This document shows positions 43,960 to 59,455 of a stretch of DNA of 64,000 nt, in pieces. Position 1 is the stretch's first letter, and every line of letters starts with the position of its first letter. Where the stretch lies: NCBI RefSeq assembly GCF_015689335.1, contig NZ_CP065053.1:4898001-4962000 (forward strand). Direction: 5' to 3'. A model generated the notes under the pieces. That model did no database searches and was not told the DNA's origin. It saw nothing but the letters and a program-made list of their open reading frames with translations. Both the position numbers and the translations under genes were made by a program. The stretch is from Massilia antarctica. Its GTDB lineage: Bacteria; Pseudomonadota; Gammaproteobacteria; Burkholderiales; Burkholderiaceae_D.

Positions 43960-45651
43960 ATGAAACTTGCGAACTTGAAGATCGGTGTTCGTCTGGGGGC
44001 CGGTTTCGGCCTGTTGCTGCTGCTGATAGGGACCCTGGTCGGCACCGGCATCACCCTGCTCAACAGCGCAGGCGAGAGCACCGCGCACATGGTCGATCAC
44101 GAATGGGTCAAGGCCGAAGCGGCCAATGAGGTCAACGTCGGCACGCGCGCCAATGCGCGCAGGACGCTCGAACTGTTCATCGTCAGCGACCCGGCGCAGG
44201 TGGCCGCCATCCACCAGCGCATCGAAGCGAACAAGAAGCAAATCGCCGCCGCGCTGGCGACGCTCGACAAGCTGATCGATTCGCGCGAAGGGCGCGAACT
44301 GCTGGCGCGGGTGATGCGCGAGCGCGCCGTCTTCGTCACCTCGTACTCGCGCGTCATTAAACTGATCGACGAGAACCAGCGCGATGAAGCATCAGGCTTG
44401 ATGCGCTCCGAAACCTTGCCCGCGCTCGACGCGCTGCAGGCCTCGATCACCGCCCTGGTCGCCTTGCAAAAGCGCATGGCGGAAGCGGCCAGCGCCGCGG
44501 TCGACACCAGCATCGCCGAGGCGCGCACCATGATGCTGTGGCAGGGCGCACTGGGGTTGCTGATCGGCGTGGCGGCGGGATGGTGGATCACCCGCTCGAT
44601 CATCTTGCCGATCAATGACGCGGTGCGGGTGGCCAGGACGGTGGCGGCGGGCGACCTGAGTGCCCGGATTGCGCCCGGATCGTCCAGCGAAACGGGGCAA
44701 TTGCTGCATGCCCTGGCCGACATGAACACGGGCTTGCGCAATATCGTCAGCCAGGTGCGCAGTGGGACCGATGCGATCGCGACGGCCTCCGGCCAGATCG
44801 CCAGCGGCAACCTCGATCTGTCGGCGCGCACCGAGCAGCAAGCCAGTTCGCTGGAGGAGACCGCGTCGTCGATGGAAGAGCTGACATCGACCGTCAAGCA
44901 GAACGCCGACAACGCGCGCCAGGCCAACCAGCTGGCCATTTCAGCCTCGCACGTGGCGGTGCAGGGCGGGGCTGTGGTGGCGCAGGTGGTCGACACGATG
45001 GGATCGATCAATGAGTCCTCGCGCAAGATCGTCGACATCATCAGCGTGATCGAATCGATCGCGTTCCAGACCAATATCCTGGCGCTCAATGCGGCGGTGG
45101 AAGCGGCGCGCGCCGGCGAGCAGGGGCGCGGCTTCGCGGTCGTGGCCAGCGAGGTGCGCAACCTGGCGCAGCGCTCGGCGGCGGCGGCCAAGGAAATCAA
45201 GATGCTGATCGACGACTCGGTGGACAAGGTCGCGCAGGGCAGCGAACTGGTGGACCGGGCCGGATCGACGATGCAGGCGATCGTCACCAGTATCAAGAGC
45301 GTGGCCGACATGATGGGCGAGATCACGGCGGCCAGCGTGGAGCAGACCGCCGGGATCGAGCAGATCAACCAGGCCATCACCCAGATGGACGAGGTGACGC
45401 AGCAAAACGCGGCGCTGGTGGAACAAGCGGCCGCCGCCGCCGGGGCGCTGCAGGATCAGGCGGGAACCCTGGCTAGTGTGGTCAGCGTGTTCAAGCTGCC
45501 GGCCGGCGTGGCGGAAGAACGGGCCAAGCCGGTGCTGCGCAAGGTGCAGGCGCCGGTGGCGGTGGAACGGCCGGCACGGACGGCCAGCCCGGTGGGCGCG
45601 CGCAAACGGGAGGTGGCCGCCGCCGGGACGGACGATTGGGAGGAATTTTGA
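43960..45651 (+). CDS. Methyl-accepting chemotaxis protein with CheR/CheB pentapeptide
   Basis: 563 residues. Membrane helix (about 10-32), periplasmic four-helix-bundle domain (about 33-188), second helix (about 189-210), HAMP (about 211-265), then a long signalling coiled coil with the hairpin tip VIESIAFQTNILALNAAVEA. The C terminus is DWEEF, which fits the xWxxF tether for CheR and CheB on the major receptors. It senses a small solute and modulates CheA. AGGAG precedes ATG 43960. A paralogue follows 290 bp downstream. Confidence 0.93.
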   Translation: MKLANLKIGVRLGAGFGLLLLLIGTLVGTGITLLNSAGESTAHMVDHEWVKAEAANEVNVGTRANARRTLELFIVSDPAQVAAIHQRIEANKKQIAAALATLDKLIDSREGRELLARVMRERAVFVTSYSRVIKLIDENQRDEASGLMRSETLPALDALQASITALVALQKRMAEAASAAVDTSIAEARTMMLWQGALGLLIGVAAGWWITRSIILPINDAVRVARTVAAGDLSARIAPGSSSETGQLLHALADMNTGLRNIVSQVRSGTDAIATASGQIASGNLDLSARTEQQASSLEETASSMEELTSTVKQNADNARQANQLAISASHVAVQGGAVVAQVVDTMGSINESSRKIVDIISVIESIAFQTNILALNAAVEAARAGEQGRGFAVVASEVRNLAQRSAAAAKEIKMLIDDSVDKVAQGSELVDRAGSTMQAIVTSIKSVADMMGEITAASVEQTAGIEQINQAITQMDEVTQQNAALVEQAAAAAGALQDQAGTLASVVSVFKLPAGVAEERAKPVLRKVQAPVAVERPARTASPVGARKREVAAAGTDDWEEF

Positions 45652-45940
45652 GCAGCCGCTCCCCCTCCTTCCGCGCGCGGCCTGGCTGCCAACGCCGCAT
45701 TCCTTGATCTGGATCAATTGACGAGGCCGCATCGCCGGCATACAATTTCCATGTAGAAATAATGATTGCAGCACATTAGCGTCGCATGCGAGGTTGCGGC
45801 GCTGTTAGCCGCAGCGCCGGCCATTGCTCGTCTTCTTCCGCCCGCCTCAAACCTGCGGGCGGGCTCACAAGCTACTTCTTTCCATTAACGCCGCGGCGTC
45901 CAGCCAGCGCTGGCGCGCCCGCATCACCCGGGATAGTCGG

Positions 45941-47569
45941 ATGAATATGACAAATTTACGAATCGGTGCGCGCCTGGGCGGCGCTTTCGGCATCATTCTG
46001 CTGATCATGGCGGCCCTGATCGCCACCGCGCTCATTCTGCTCGCCAATATCAGTAGCGTCAGCAGCCACATGATCGAGCGCGACATGGTCCAGGCCGATG
46101 CGGCCAACGTCATCAACGTCGGCACCCGTGCCAACGCGCGCGCCACCTTGGAATTGTTCATTGCGCCCGATGCCGCCTACAGCGCCAGGGTGCGCGACAA
46201 GATCGAGGTGAACAAGAAGGACATCAGCGCCGCCATTGCGGTACTCGACAAACTGGCCAGCGAAGCCGAAGGCCGCCAACTGCTGGACAGGATCAAGGCC
46301 GAGCGGGCGCTGTATGTCGGTTCGTTCGCCAACGTCAGCAAGCGCATCGCCGCGCAGGAGCGCGATGCGGCCGCCACCCTCATGCTGGGCGAGACCCTGC
46401 CGGCGCTCGACACCTTGCAGGACTCGGTGACCCGGCTGGCGGGCCTGCAAAAGAAGCTGGTGGGCGACGCCGGCGAGCGCATCGAACAGAGCGCGGTCCT
46501 TGCGCGCCGCGCCATGCTGGTACTTGGCCTGGCGGCGTTGCTGACCGGCGCCATGTCCGGCTGGTGGATCACCCGTTCCATCACCGGGCCGATCGGCAGG
46601 GCGGTGCGGCTTGCGAAGACGGTCGCCGCGGGCGACCTGACCAGCGACATTGCGCCGGGTTCGGGCGACGAAACGGGACAATTGATGCAGGCGCTCAGCG
46701 CCATGAACGGCAGCCTGCAACACATCGTCGGCCAGGTACGCAGCGGCACCGACGCGATCGCGACGGCCGCGGACCAGATCGCCGCCGGCAACCTCGACCT
46801 GTCGGCGCGCACCGAGCAGCAAGCCGGTTCGCTGGAGCAAACCGCGTCGTCGATGGAACAACTGACGTCGACCGTCAAGCAGAACGCCGACAACGCGCGC
46901 CAGGCCAATCAACTGGCCATTTCGGCCTCGCACGTGGCACAGCAGGGTGGCGCCGTGGTGGCGCAGGTGGTCGACACCATGGGGTCGATCAACGCATCGT
47001 CGCGCAAGATCGTCGACATCATCGGCGTGATCGAATCGATCGCGTTCCAGACCAATATCCTGGCACTGAATGCGGCGGTGGAAGCGGCGCGCGCGGGCGA
47101 GCAGGGACGCGGCTTCGCGGTCGTGGCCAGCGAGGTGCGCAATCTGGCGCAGCGCGCGGCGGCGGCAGCCAAGGAAATCAAGACCTTGATCGGCGACTCG
47201 GTGGACAAGGTCGCGCAGGGCAGTGAACTGGTCGACCGGGCCGGAACGACCATGCGGGCCATTGTCACCAGTATCGGGAGCGTGACCGACATCATGGGCG
47301 AGATCACGGCGGCCAGCGTCGAGCAGACGGCCGGGATCGAGCAGATCAACCGGGCGATTGCGCAGATGGACCAGGTGACGCAGCAAAACGCGGCGCTGGT
47401 GGAAGAAGCGGCGGCCGCCGCCGGGGCGTTGCAGGATCAGGCGGAATCGCTCGCTTGTGTGGTCAGCGTGTTCAAGCTGCCGGCGCGCGTGGTGGAAGGC
47501 CGGGCCGGGCCGGCGCTGCGCGCGGGCGCCGCGTGGGGCGGCGCGACTCGCGCCCTAATCGGCCTGTAG
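45941..47569 (+). CDS. Methyl-accepting chemotaxis protein (paralogue)
   Basis: 542 residues, same layout as the previous MCP and nearly identical in the signalling part, including the hairpin tip; the periplasmic half differs more, so ligand range differs. The C-terminal tail is replaced: after VFKLPARV it reads LRAGAAWGGATRALIGL and has no DWEEF-type tether. The start is ATG 45941 or 45947; the frame's upstream extension lacks the family N terminus. Its stop overlaps the stop of the opposite diguanylate cyclase gene by 15 bp. Confidence 0.92.
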   Translation: MNMTNLRIGARLGGAFGIILLIMAALIATALILLANISSVSSHMIERDMVQADAANVINVGTRANARATLELFIAPDAAYSARVRDKIEVNKKDISAAIAVLDKLASEAEGRQLLDRIKAERALYVGSFANVSKRIAAQERDAAATLMLGETLPALDTLQDSVTRLAGLQKKLVGDAGERIEQSAVLARRAMLVLGLAALLTGAMSGWWITRSITGPIGRAVRLAKTVAAGDLTSDIAPGSGDETGQLMQALSAMNGSLQHIVGQVRSGTDAIATAADQIAAGNLDLSARTEQQAGSLEQTASSMEQLTSTVKQNADNARQANQLAISASHVAQQGGAVVAQVVDTMGSINASSRKIVDIIGVIESIAFQTNILALNAAVEAARAGEQGRGFAVVASEVRNLAQRAAAAAKEIKTLIGDSVDKVAQGSELVDRAGTTMRAIVTSIGSVTDIMGEITAASVEQTAGIEQINRAIAQMDQVTQQNAALVEEAAAAAGALQDQAESLACVVSVFKLPARVVEGRAGPALRAGAAWGGATRALIGL

Positions 47570-48471
47570 ACAATAGCGGTTGCGCCCCCCGGCCTTGGCT
47601 TCGTACAAAAGCGCGTCGGCCATCTTGATCAAGCCACCCGGCAGCAGGCCATCGGCCGGCATCAGGCTGGCCACCCCCATGCTCACGGTCAGCCAGGGCG
47701 AGGCCCCGGATTTTTCGTGCGGGATGGCCAGCAGCGCCAGTTCGTCGAGCAGTTTTTTGGCCACCACCTCGGCCCCGCGCTTGTCTTCCTGCGGCAGCAG
47801 GATCACGAATTCCTCGCCGCCGTAGCGCGCCACCAGGTCCTGCGGGCGCGCCGCCGCGCGCCGCATCGCCGCGCCCACCTGCACCAGGCTGTCGTCGCCG
47901 GCCTGATGGCCGTAGGCGTCGTTATACGCCTTGAAATGGTCGATATCGGCGATGATCAGCGCGATCGGCAGCCTGGCGCGCGCGCAGCGCCGCCATTCGG
48001 TATCCATCGCTTCATCGAAACCGCGCCGGTTGGCCACCCCGGTCAGGCCGTCGGTCAGGGTCAGCTCGCGCAGCGCGTCGCTTTGGCGCTTGACCGTCAG
48101 CTGGGTGCGCACGCGCGCCCGCACCACCGCCGCGTTGACCGGCTTGGTGATGAAGTCGGCGGCGCCGGCTTCCAGCGCGCGCGTTTCATCCTCCGGCGTC
48201 TTGAGCGCCGTGACGAAAATGATCGGAATGTCGCGCGTCGCTCCCGACTCGCGCAAGGCCCGGCACACCGCGTAACCATCCATGTCGGGCATCATCGCGT
48301 CGAGCAGGATCAGGTCGGGGCGCTGGTTCTGGGCGATGTGCAGCGCCGTGGCGCCGTTCATCGCAAACAGCACGTCGTGCTCGTCCTGCAAGGCCTGGTG
48401 CAGGATCTGGATGTTTTCCATCGCGTCGTCGACGATCAGGATACGCCCGTTCCTCGCCATATCGGTCCAAC

Positions 48472-48475
<4 letters not shown>
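47555..48475 (-). CDS. Response regulator with GGDEF domain (diguanylate cyclase)
   Basis: 306 residues. Receiver with Asp59 in LLDAMMPDMDG and Lys111 (TKP), then GGDEF domain with GGEEF at 219-223 and the product-inhibition site RxxD (Arg210-Asp213) five residues before it; both indicate an active, feedback-inhibited c-di-GMP synthase. The start overlaps the kinase stop (ATGA), so the pair is co-translated and this is the likely output protein of that kinase. Confidence 0.93.
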
Positions 48476-53022
<4,547 letters not shown>

Positions 53023-53150
53023 TGCCCGAGCCTCCGACGCATCAAACGCGGCGCCGCGCACCGCTGTGAGAACGATGGTAGCCGAGCACGCGTTTTCTTG
53101 AAAGCACTTTGCACCAGCCGTGCGCGGCCATGCGTCTGCCATACCGACCA

Positions 53151-53230
53151 GCAATGTTTCCTAACCGGGGTCAGAGCGCCAATGCGGAACATTTCTTAAC
53201 CGAGGTCTGACCCCGGTTAGGAAACATTGC
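53151..53230. repeat. Interspersed inverted-repeat element, locus 2 (perfect 25-bp arms)
   Basis: The arms 53151-53175 and 53206-53230 are exact inverted repeats of 25 bases, starting GCAATGTTTCCTAACCGGGG; the 30-base centre holds a further partial unit. It lies between the kinase start and the stop of the ACAD gene on the minus strand and can fold into a long hairpin. Same words as loci 1 and 3. Confidence 0.88.
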
Positions 53231-53246
53231 CGGTTGGATCGGCGGG

Positions 53247-54505
<1,259 letters not shown>

Positions 54506-54506
<1 letters not shown>

Positions 54507-55588
54507 TAGTTGTCCTTGGAAAGAGAAATGGCGCGCTGCGCGTACTGCCAGCCCAGTTCGGCCATGGGCCGGGCGGCTTTGCCGTTCTCGAGGGCCTGGG
54601 CGCTGGACGCGGTGCCGTCGACGTAGCGTTTCATGATGCCTTGCATGATGCCGGCGAGGCGGAACATATTGTAGGCCAGGTAAAAATTGAAATCTTCGAT
54701 ATGGATGGTCTTGCCGGTGCGCGCGGCATAGGCGGCGATATAGGCTTCCTGGGTGGGAATGCCGAGTGCGGCCAGGTCGAGTCCGGCGATGCCGCGGAAC
54801 TGGCCGGGAGCAATGTGCCAGCTCATGCAATGGTAAGAGAAATCCGCCGCCGGATGACCCAGGGTCGACAGTTCCCAGTCGAGCACGGCCAGGATGCGCG
54901 GCTCGGTCGGGTGGAAGATCATGTTATCGAGGCGGAAATCGCCATGCACGATGGACGTATCGTCGCCCGGAGGAATGTTGCGCGGCAGCCAGGCGATCAA
55001 CTGGTCCATGGCCTCGATCGGTTCGGTGACCGAAGCCTGGTACTGGCGCGTCCAGCGTTCGATCTGGCGCATGAAATAGTTTCCGGGTTTGCCGAAATCA
55101 GCCAGGCCGATGGCGGCGTAGTCGACCGTGTGGAGGAGGGCGATGACCCGGTTCAGCTCATCGTAGATGGCGCCGCGTTCGGCTGGCGTCATGCCGGGCA
55201 GGGACTGGTCCCACAGCACGCGGCCGTCGACGAATTCCATCACGTAGAAGGCGCGGCCGATGACCGACTCGTCGGTGCACAGCGCGTACTGGCGGGCGGT
55301 GGGAAAGCCGGCTTTTTGCAAGGCATCCATGACCCGGAATTCGCGCTCGATGGCGTGGGCGGACGGCAACAGCTTGGCCGCCGGACCGGGCTTGGTGCGC
55401 AGCACATAATGCTGGCCGCCGGCACTGATCTTGAAGGTGGGATTGGACTGACCTCCCTTGAACTGGGCCACTTCCAGCGGGCCGCCGGGATAGTCCTCGA
55501 CATGGGCGCGCAGATAGGCGTCGAGGGCATCGACATCGAATTTCTGGCGCTCCGAGACCGGCTTGGTCCCCATCATTTCCTCGAACAT
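54506..55588 (-). CDS. Phosphotransferase (APH/ACAD10-kinase-like)
   Basis: 360 residues. Aminoglycoside-phosphotransferase-type kinase fold: [20 protein letters not shown] (ATP lysine), [13 protein letters not shown] (catalytic Asp loop), [13 protein letters not shown] (metal site). It probably phosphorylates a 4-hydroxyacyl-CoA so that the coupled dehydrogenase can remove the phosphate, as known for ACAD10/11; role here is from pairing. AGGAGACAAG lies just upstream of ATG 55588. An operator-like word is at 55630-55643. Confidence 0.88.
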
Positions 55589-55629
55589 CTTGTCTCCTGC
55601 TGGTTATGTGAGATCTATTCTAGCGCATG

Positions 55630-55649
55630 AATAGAACGACCGTACTAAT
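55630..55649 (-). promoter_or_regulatory. Putative TetR-type operator before the phosphotransferase gene
   Basis: On the minus strand ACGGTCGTTCTATT (55643-55630), 42 bp before the ATG, matches 13 of 14 bases of the word at 36766-36779 before the other acyl-CoA dehydrogenase operon. Partial dyad symmetry (10 of 14) fits a TetR dimer. Confidence 0.5.
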
Positions 55650-55667
55650 TTTTCTGCCGGGGGCAGC

Positions 55668-55990
55668 ACCGGGGTCTGACCTCTGATTAGAAATAGTTGC
55701 CTGAACTGCCGCAAAGCGCGAATAATCGTCAAGATGTTGCTAATCGGAGGTCAGACCCCGTTTGTGCCGTTTGTGGAAGTAAAGCAAGCCTGAGCTGCGC
55801 TTCGCCCCGGTAGCGCTGGAGGATCACCGTGTCGAAGGGGGTGATGAAGCCGTTTCCTGGCAATTTCGCGTCGAATTCTCGTCCAGATTTTCCGCAAGTC
55901 CTACAACCGGGGTCTGACCTCAATTAGGAAAAGTTTCGAGTCGGAGGTCTGACCCCGGTTGGGAAATGTTTCGAGTCAGAGGTCAGACCC
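55668..55990. repeat. Interspersed inverted-repeat elements, locus 3 (interrupted by IS4)
   Basis: Inverted pair CGGGGTCTGACCTCTGATTA (from 55670) and its partner at 55740-55760 (20 of 21 bases); then units at 55904-55931 and 55943-55966; then a last unit (55973-55990) cut by the IS element and continued at 57405-57428. Only short, weak frames lie between the units; I see no gene. Confidence 0.82.
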
Positions 55991-57404
55991 TAATGCCGTT
56001 AAGTTAAGCCCTTGACTGTCGCTTCTTGTAAACAAGTTCCAGAAGTGTTAACGTCTGGAACTATGTTCTCAGATGCCCTCTCTCTTGCCATTGACCTCCC
56101 GCGATTTCCTCCAGATTGGGGGCGACTGGGTAAGGAATTACCGTACGAATGGATTGAAGCTGCCCTCGAAGCGAAAGGCAAAGCCAGTATCCGTCGGCGC
56201 CGCCTTCCTGCACAGCAAGTGGTGTGGCTAGTCATCGCTTTGGCCCTGTATCGCCATCTGTCTGTCAAAGAAGTACTCGATGACTTGGACTTGGCACTCC
56301 CGGAATTGGAAGGTGCCTGCTTAACCGCCAGCGCGGCCTGCCAGGCGCGCCAGCGGCTTGGGCCCGAACCACTGCGTTGGCTGTTTGAATGCTCGGCCCA
56401 GGCATGGAGTGAGGAAGATCACTCAGCCTATTTGTTTCACGGGATGAGTCTTTTTGCCATGGATGGCACGACCTTGCGTCTTGCCGAGAGCGAGGCCAAC
56501 CGCGCGCACTTCGGCGCCCAGAAATATGCCAAAGGGAGTGTGGCGAGTTACCCACAAGCGAAGGGTGTCACACTGACCGCCGTACCGACGCATCTGATCC
56601 TCGATGCCCGTTTCGGGCCCTACGCGACGAGTGAAGCGAGCTTCGCCAAGGAGTTGATCGCAAGCGTGCCGGACAGCTCCCTCACCGTCTTCGATGCAGG
56701 CTTTCTGTCAGCAGAAATCCTGTGCAATTTGGCTGGGCAGGGACATTGTCGTCACTATCTGATTCCGGCAAAGAGTAATACGCGCTGGAAGTTAATAGAG
56801 GGAACAGTGGAAGATGGGCTTGTTGAGATGGAGGTGTCCGACTCGGCCATGCGCAAGGATCCGACGCTGCTCGCTTCGTGGCGTGCCCGCGCGGTGCGCA
56901 TAGGTGACGGCACCGGCGAGTTGAAATATGTACTCACCTCGCTCACCGATAAAAAAGCCATCACAGCCAAGCAGATCGTCGACTGCTACTGGCGCCGCTG
57001 GGCGATCGAGACGAGTTATCGCGAAATCAAGCAGACCATGCTGGGATCAGCGCATACCTTACGCAGCATGACAGTCGACGGGACGATGCAGGAAATCTGG
57101 GGCGCGCTCATCGCCTACAATTTGTTGCGAATTGAAATCGCCAAGGCTGCTCTCGAAGCGAAGTGCCAGCCTACCGACATCAGCTTCGTGCTGGCACTGC
57201 ACACAATTCAATATGAGCTGCTCATCGCCGCAGCAACGCAGGCGCAAGGAAAACTCCCCGCCACCTTGAAACGTCTGCGGGAGCGGCTCGTGCTTGATCT
57301 GAAGACTCATCGACCCGGTCGAAAATTCGACCGGGTCGTAAAAGCGAAAGCCCAGAGATATCCGGTCACCAGATTGAAGTCAAGCGCTTAACTTAACGGC
57401 ATTA
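55991..57404 (+). mobile_element. Intact IS4-family insertion sequence
   Basis: 1414 bp. The ends 55991-56016 and 57379-57404 are inverted repeats of 26 bases with one mismatch (starting TAATGCCGTTAAGTTAAG). An 11-base direct repeat AGGTCAGACCC flanks it (55980-55990 and 57405-57415), the target duplication. It carries only the transposase gene. The insertion is within a unit of the interspersed repeat. Confidence 0.95.
56063..57391 (+). CDS. IS4-family transposase
   Basis: 442 residues from ATG 56063; a TTG at 56012 lies in the inverted repeat and is unlikely. The DDE set is complete: Asp134 in AMDGTTLR, Asp211 in VFDAGFLS, and Glu316 with the Y-2-R-3-E-6-K signature in YWRRWAIETSYREIK (Lys323). 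The N-terminal part has the usual helical DNA-binding region, and the C-terminal basic tail ends inside the right inverted repeat. No frameshift or stop, so it is probably active. Confidence 0.95.
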   Translation: MFSDALSLAIDLPRFPPDWGRLGKELPYEWIEAALEAKGKASIRRRRLPAQQVVWLVIALALYRHLSVKEVLDDLDLALPELEGACLTASAACQARQRLGPEPLRWLFECSAQAWSEEDHSAYLFHGMSLFAMDGTTLRLAESEANRAHFGAQKYAKGSVASYPQAKGVTLTAVPTHLILDARFGPYATSEASFAKELIASVPDSSLTVFDAGFLSAEILCNLAGQGHCRHYLIPAKSNTRWKLIEGTVEDGLVEMEVSDSAMRKDPTLLASWRARAVRIGDGTGELKYVLTSLTDKKAITAKQIVDCYWRRWAIETSYREIKQTMLGSAHTLRSMTVDGTMQEIWGALIAYNLLRIEIAKAALEAKCQPTDISFVLALHTIQYELLIAAATQAQGKLPATLKRLRERLVLDLKTHRPGRKFDRVVKAKAQRYPVTRLKSSA

Positions 57405-57443
57405 AGGTCAGACCCCGGTTGGCGAATGTTGTTGGCGGGAAGG

Positions 57444-58145
57444 TCAGCGCGAGAGGCGGTATTGCTCGTATAGCTGTTCCATCGTGGTGCAGCGGGTCTC
57501 GGTTTGCAGGGGGGCGAGCGGGGAGTAGTTGACGAAGCGGACTACCCAATCGGCCTCGCCTTCGCCAACGTCGAGCGCGTTGATGCAACCGGCCGTTTGC
57601 GCCAGCCCACCCAGGAACATGCGCTGGCCCGTCAGCGCCAACGATAAAATCGCGCAATTGACCCCGCCATGGAGCACCAGCAGCGCCGTATCCCAGTCGT
57701 CCTGGCCGCGCAGGCGCTTGACCGCCGGATGGATCCGGTCCATCAACTGCCCCACCGATTCGCCCCCCAGGAAGCACTTGTCTTCGCCCACCATGCCGTC
57801 GAACGCGCCCGTAAACGCTTCCTTGAGGTCGGCATCGGCGATCGTCGACAGCCGCCCGCCGCGAATTTCTTCGAACTCGGGCCAGATCTCGATGTCGATC
57901 CCCTGGCCGGTCGCCGCCAGCACCCTCGTGGCCGTTTCCACCGTGCGCGGCAGGCCGGAGACAAGCACCCGGTCGAACTGGATGCCTTCGGCCGCAAACG
58001 CCCGCCCGGCCGCACTCGCTTGCGCGCAGCCCTGCTCGTTGAGGGGGACGGTTTCGGGAAGGAAGGGTTTGCCTGAGGCATCGAAATAGGTAACGCTGCC
58101 GTGGCGCATCAGGAAGATGCGACGGCGCTGGGATGTAGGGGACAT
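57444..58145 (-). CDS. Histidine phosphatase family protein
   Basis: 233 residues. RIFLMRHGSVTYF is the phosphohistidine loop, LVSGLPRTVETA the Arg motif, FEEIRGG the acidic loop, and LLVLHGGVNCAIL the second His. This group is often found next to the phosphotransferase/ACAD pair, and here it lies just beyond the IS and repeats on the same strand, so the three probably were one cluster. Exact substrate unknown. Confidence 0.87.
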   Translation of the reverse strand: MSPTSQRRRIFLMRHGSVTYFDASGKPFLPETVPLNEQGCAQASAAGRAFAAEGIQFDRVLVSGLPRTVETATRVLAATGQGIDIEIWPEFEEIRGGRLSTIADADLKEAFTGAFDGMVGEDKCFLGGESVGQLMDRIHPAVKRLRGQDDWDTALLVLHGGVNCAILSLALTGQRMFLGGLAQTAGCINALDVGEGEADWVVRFVNYSPLAPLQTETRCTTMEQLYEQYRLSR

Positions 58146-58162
58146 GGGTTCTTGTGGTCGGT

Positions 58163-58714
58163 TCAGAAAAACAGGGCGGTGCGGGTGACGATGCTGCCGG
58201 CGTTGGTGTACGGCGCGCTCGCGCGCACGGCGCCGGTGCCGGCGACCCCATCGTCGAGCTTGCTGTCGAGCTGCTGGGCGAAGGAGTCGGGCAGGTTGTC
58301 GAAGCGCAGGCCGTTGCCGCTGCGCCCGCCCACCGTGTCGTTGTAGATGTAGACCGCGCCGCCCTGGGCGCTGGTCATGAAGTCGGTGCTGCCGTTGTAG
58401 GCGCCGGTGATGAAGCCGGCCAGCGCCAAGTGCTGCGGCGCCGACAGGTATTCGGTGATCTGGCCGTCGCCGTTGCCGTTGGCCGTGGCGCCGGCCACAT
58501 GGGTGGTGGCCAGCGCGTCGTCGCCCGGCAGCGCGCGGAATTTGTCCTGGTAGGCGTTCACCGCCGCCGACAGCGAGTTCGATTGCTGGATGATGTTCTT
58601 GACCTTGGCGCTGTCGATCAGACCTTGCCCCTTGAGCACGCCGCCCAGCAGCAGACCGATGATCACCAGTACGATGGCGATTTCGACGAGGGTGAATCCT
58701 GGTTGTCGTTGCAT
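58163..58714 (-). CDS. Type IV/II prepilin-like protein (MSHA-type)
   Basis: 183 residues. Prepilin leader MQRQPG, cut before Phe7 of FTLVEIAIVLVIIGLLLGG, the N-terminal hydrophobic helix that packs in the pilus core; Glu at position 5 of the mature part is kept. The C-terminal domain (QDKFRALPGDDALATTHV) has the look of type II pseudopilins or MshA-like subunits. Last of the pilus genes on this strand, next to a TPR-like membrane protein gene. Confidence 0.9.
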   Translation of the reverse strand: MQRQPGFTLVEIAIVLVIIGLLLGGVLKGQGLIDSAKVKNIIQQSNSLSAAVNAYQDKFRALPGDDALATTHVAGATANGNGDGQITEYLSAPQHLALAGFITGAYNGSTDFMTSAQGGAVYIYNDTVGGRSGNGLRFDNLPDSFAQQLDSKLDDGVAGTGAVRASAPYTNAGSIVTRTALFF

Positions 58715-58759
58715 GGGGCTCTCTCTGTTGTGACGGCTGCTGCGTATTATTCTAGCGTA

Positions 58760-59455
58760 TCAAGGATCGGCCCGGCGCTGGCGCGCCGAAATGTTGTGCA
58801 GGCGCCGTTCCAGAAACGCCCGCTCGCGCGGGTCGCTGACCTGGCCGCTGGCGACCATGGCGCCGATCAGCGCCGTGGCGCTGTCGTCCTCGCCCATGTC
58901 GTCGAGGATGAACAGTTCCATCTGGCGCGCCCACGCGGGCAGCACTGCGTTTGTTACGCGGGTGCGTAGCGCCTGCGCATACTGGCGCGCCAGCGCGGGA
59001 TCGTGCAGCCGGTGGCGCGCCACCAGCGCCGCATGCGCCAGCCACGGCCAGCGCCGGTCGGGGTCTTCGCCGAAGCGCCGGTAGACAAAATCGAGCATGA
59101 TGCGGGTGCGCGCGGGGTCGGCGCTGGCGCCGTACACCTGGCTGGCGGCCAGCAGCGGGGCCTGGCCGCGCGGGTCGAGGTCGACGATGCGTTCCAGCCA
59201 CGCGCGCAAGGCGCTGTAATCGATGGCGTTAAGCGGCGTGTCCGCCTCGTCCTGGCCTTGCACGTACAGGGTCATGGCCTTGGCCAGCGCCACCGGTTCG
59301 CCCAGGCTGGCCAGGCGCAGCACGGCCTGCGGCGGCGGCAGGGCCAAGGCGACCGCAGCCCGCTGCCGTGGTGCGCGCCCGGCGTGATAGCCGACCTGCA
59401 GCGCCAGCGCGGCCGCCAGCAGCAAGGTCACCGGAACCGGCACGCGCGCGGCCAT
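58760..59455 (-). CDS. Membrane-anchored protein of the pilus locus, unknown
   Basis: 231 residues. One N-terminal hydrophobic helix (VPVTLLLAAALALQVGY), then a helical, partly TPR-like region (ALAKAMTLYVQGQDEADTPL... AWLERIVDLDPRGQAPLLAA). No family name that I can support. Start ATG 59455 shares one base with the permease stop (TAATG), so it is co-translated with it and likely works with it. Confidence 0.72.
   Translation of the reverse strand: MAARVPVPVTLLLAAALALQVGYHAGRAPRQRAAVALALPPPQAVLRLASLGEPVALAKAMTLYVQGQDEADTPLNAIDYSALRAWLERIVDLDPRGQAPLLAASQVYGASADPARTRIMLDFVYRRFGEDPDRRWPWLAHAALVARHRLHDPALARQYAQALRTRVTNAVLPAWARQMELFILDDMGEDDSATALIGAMVASGQVSDPRERAFLERRLHNISARQRRADP

Noticed and set aside
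55729..55923. 64-codon minus frame between the repeat units
   Set aside because: It begins and ends within repeat units, has no ribosome site, and shows no recognisable family.
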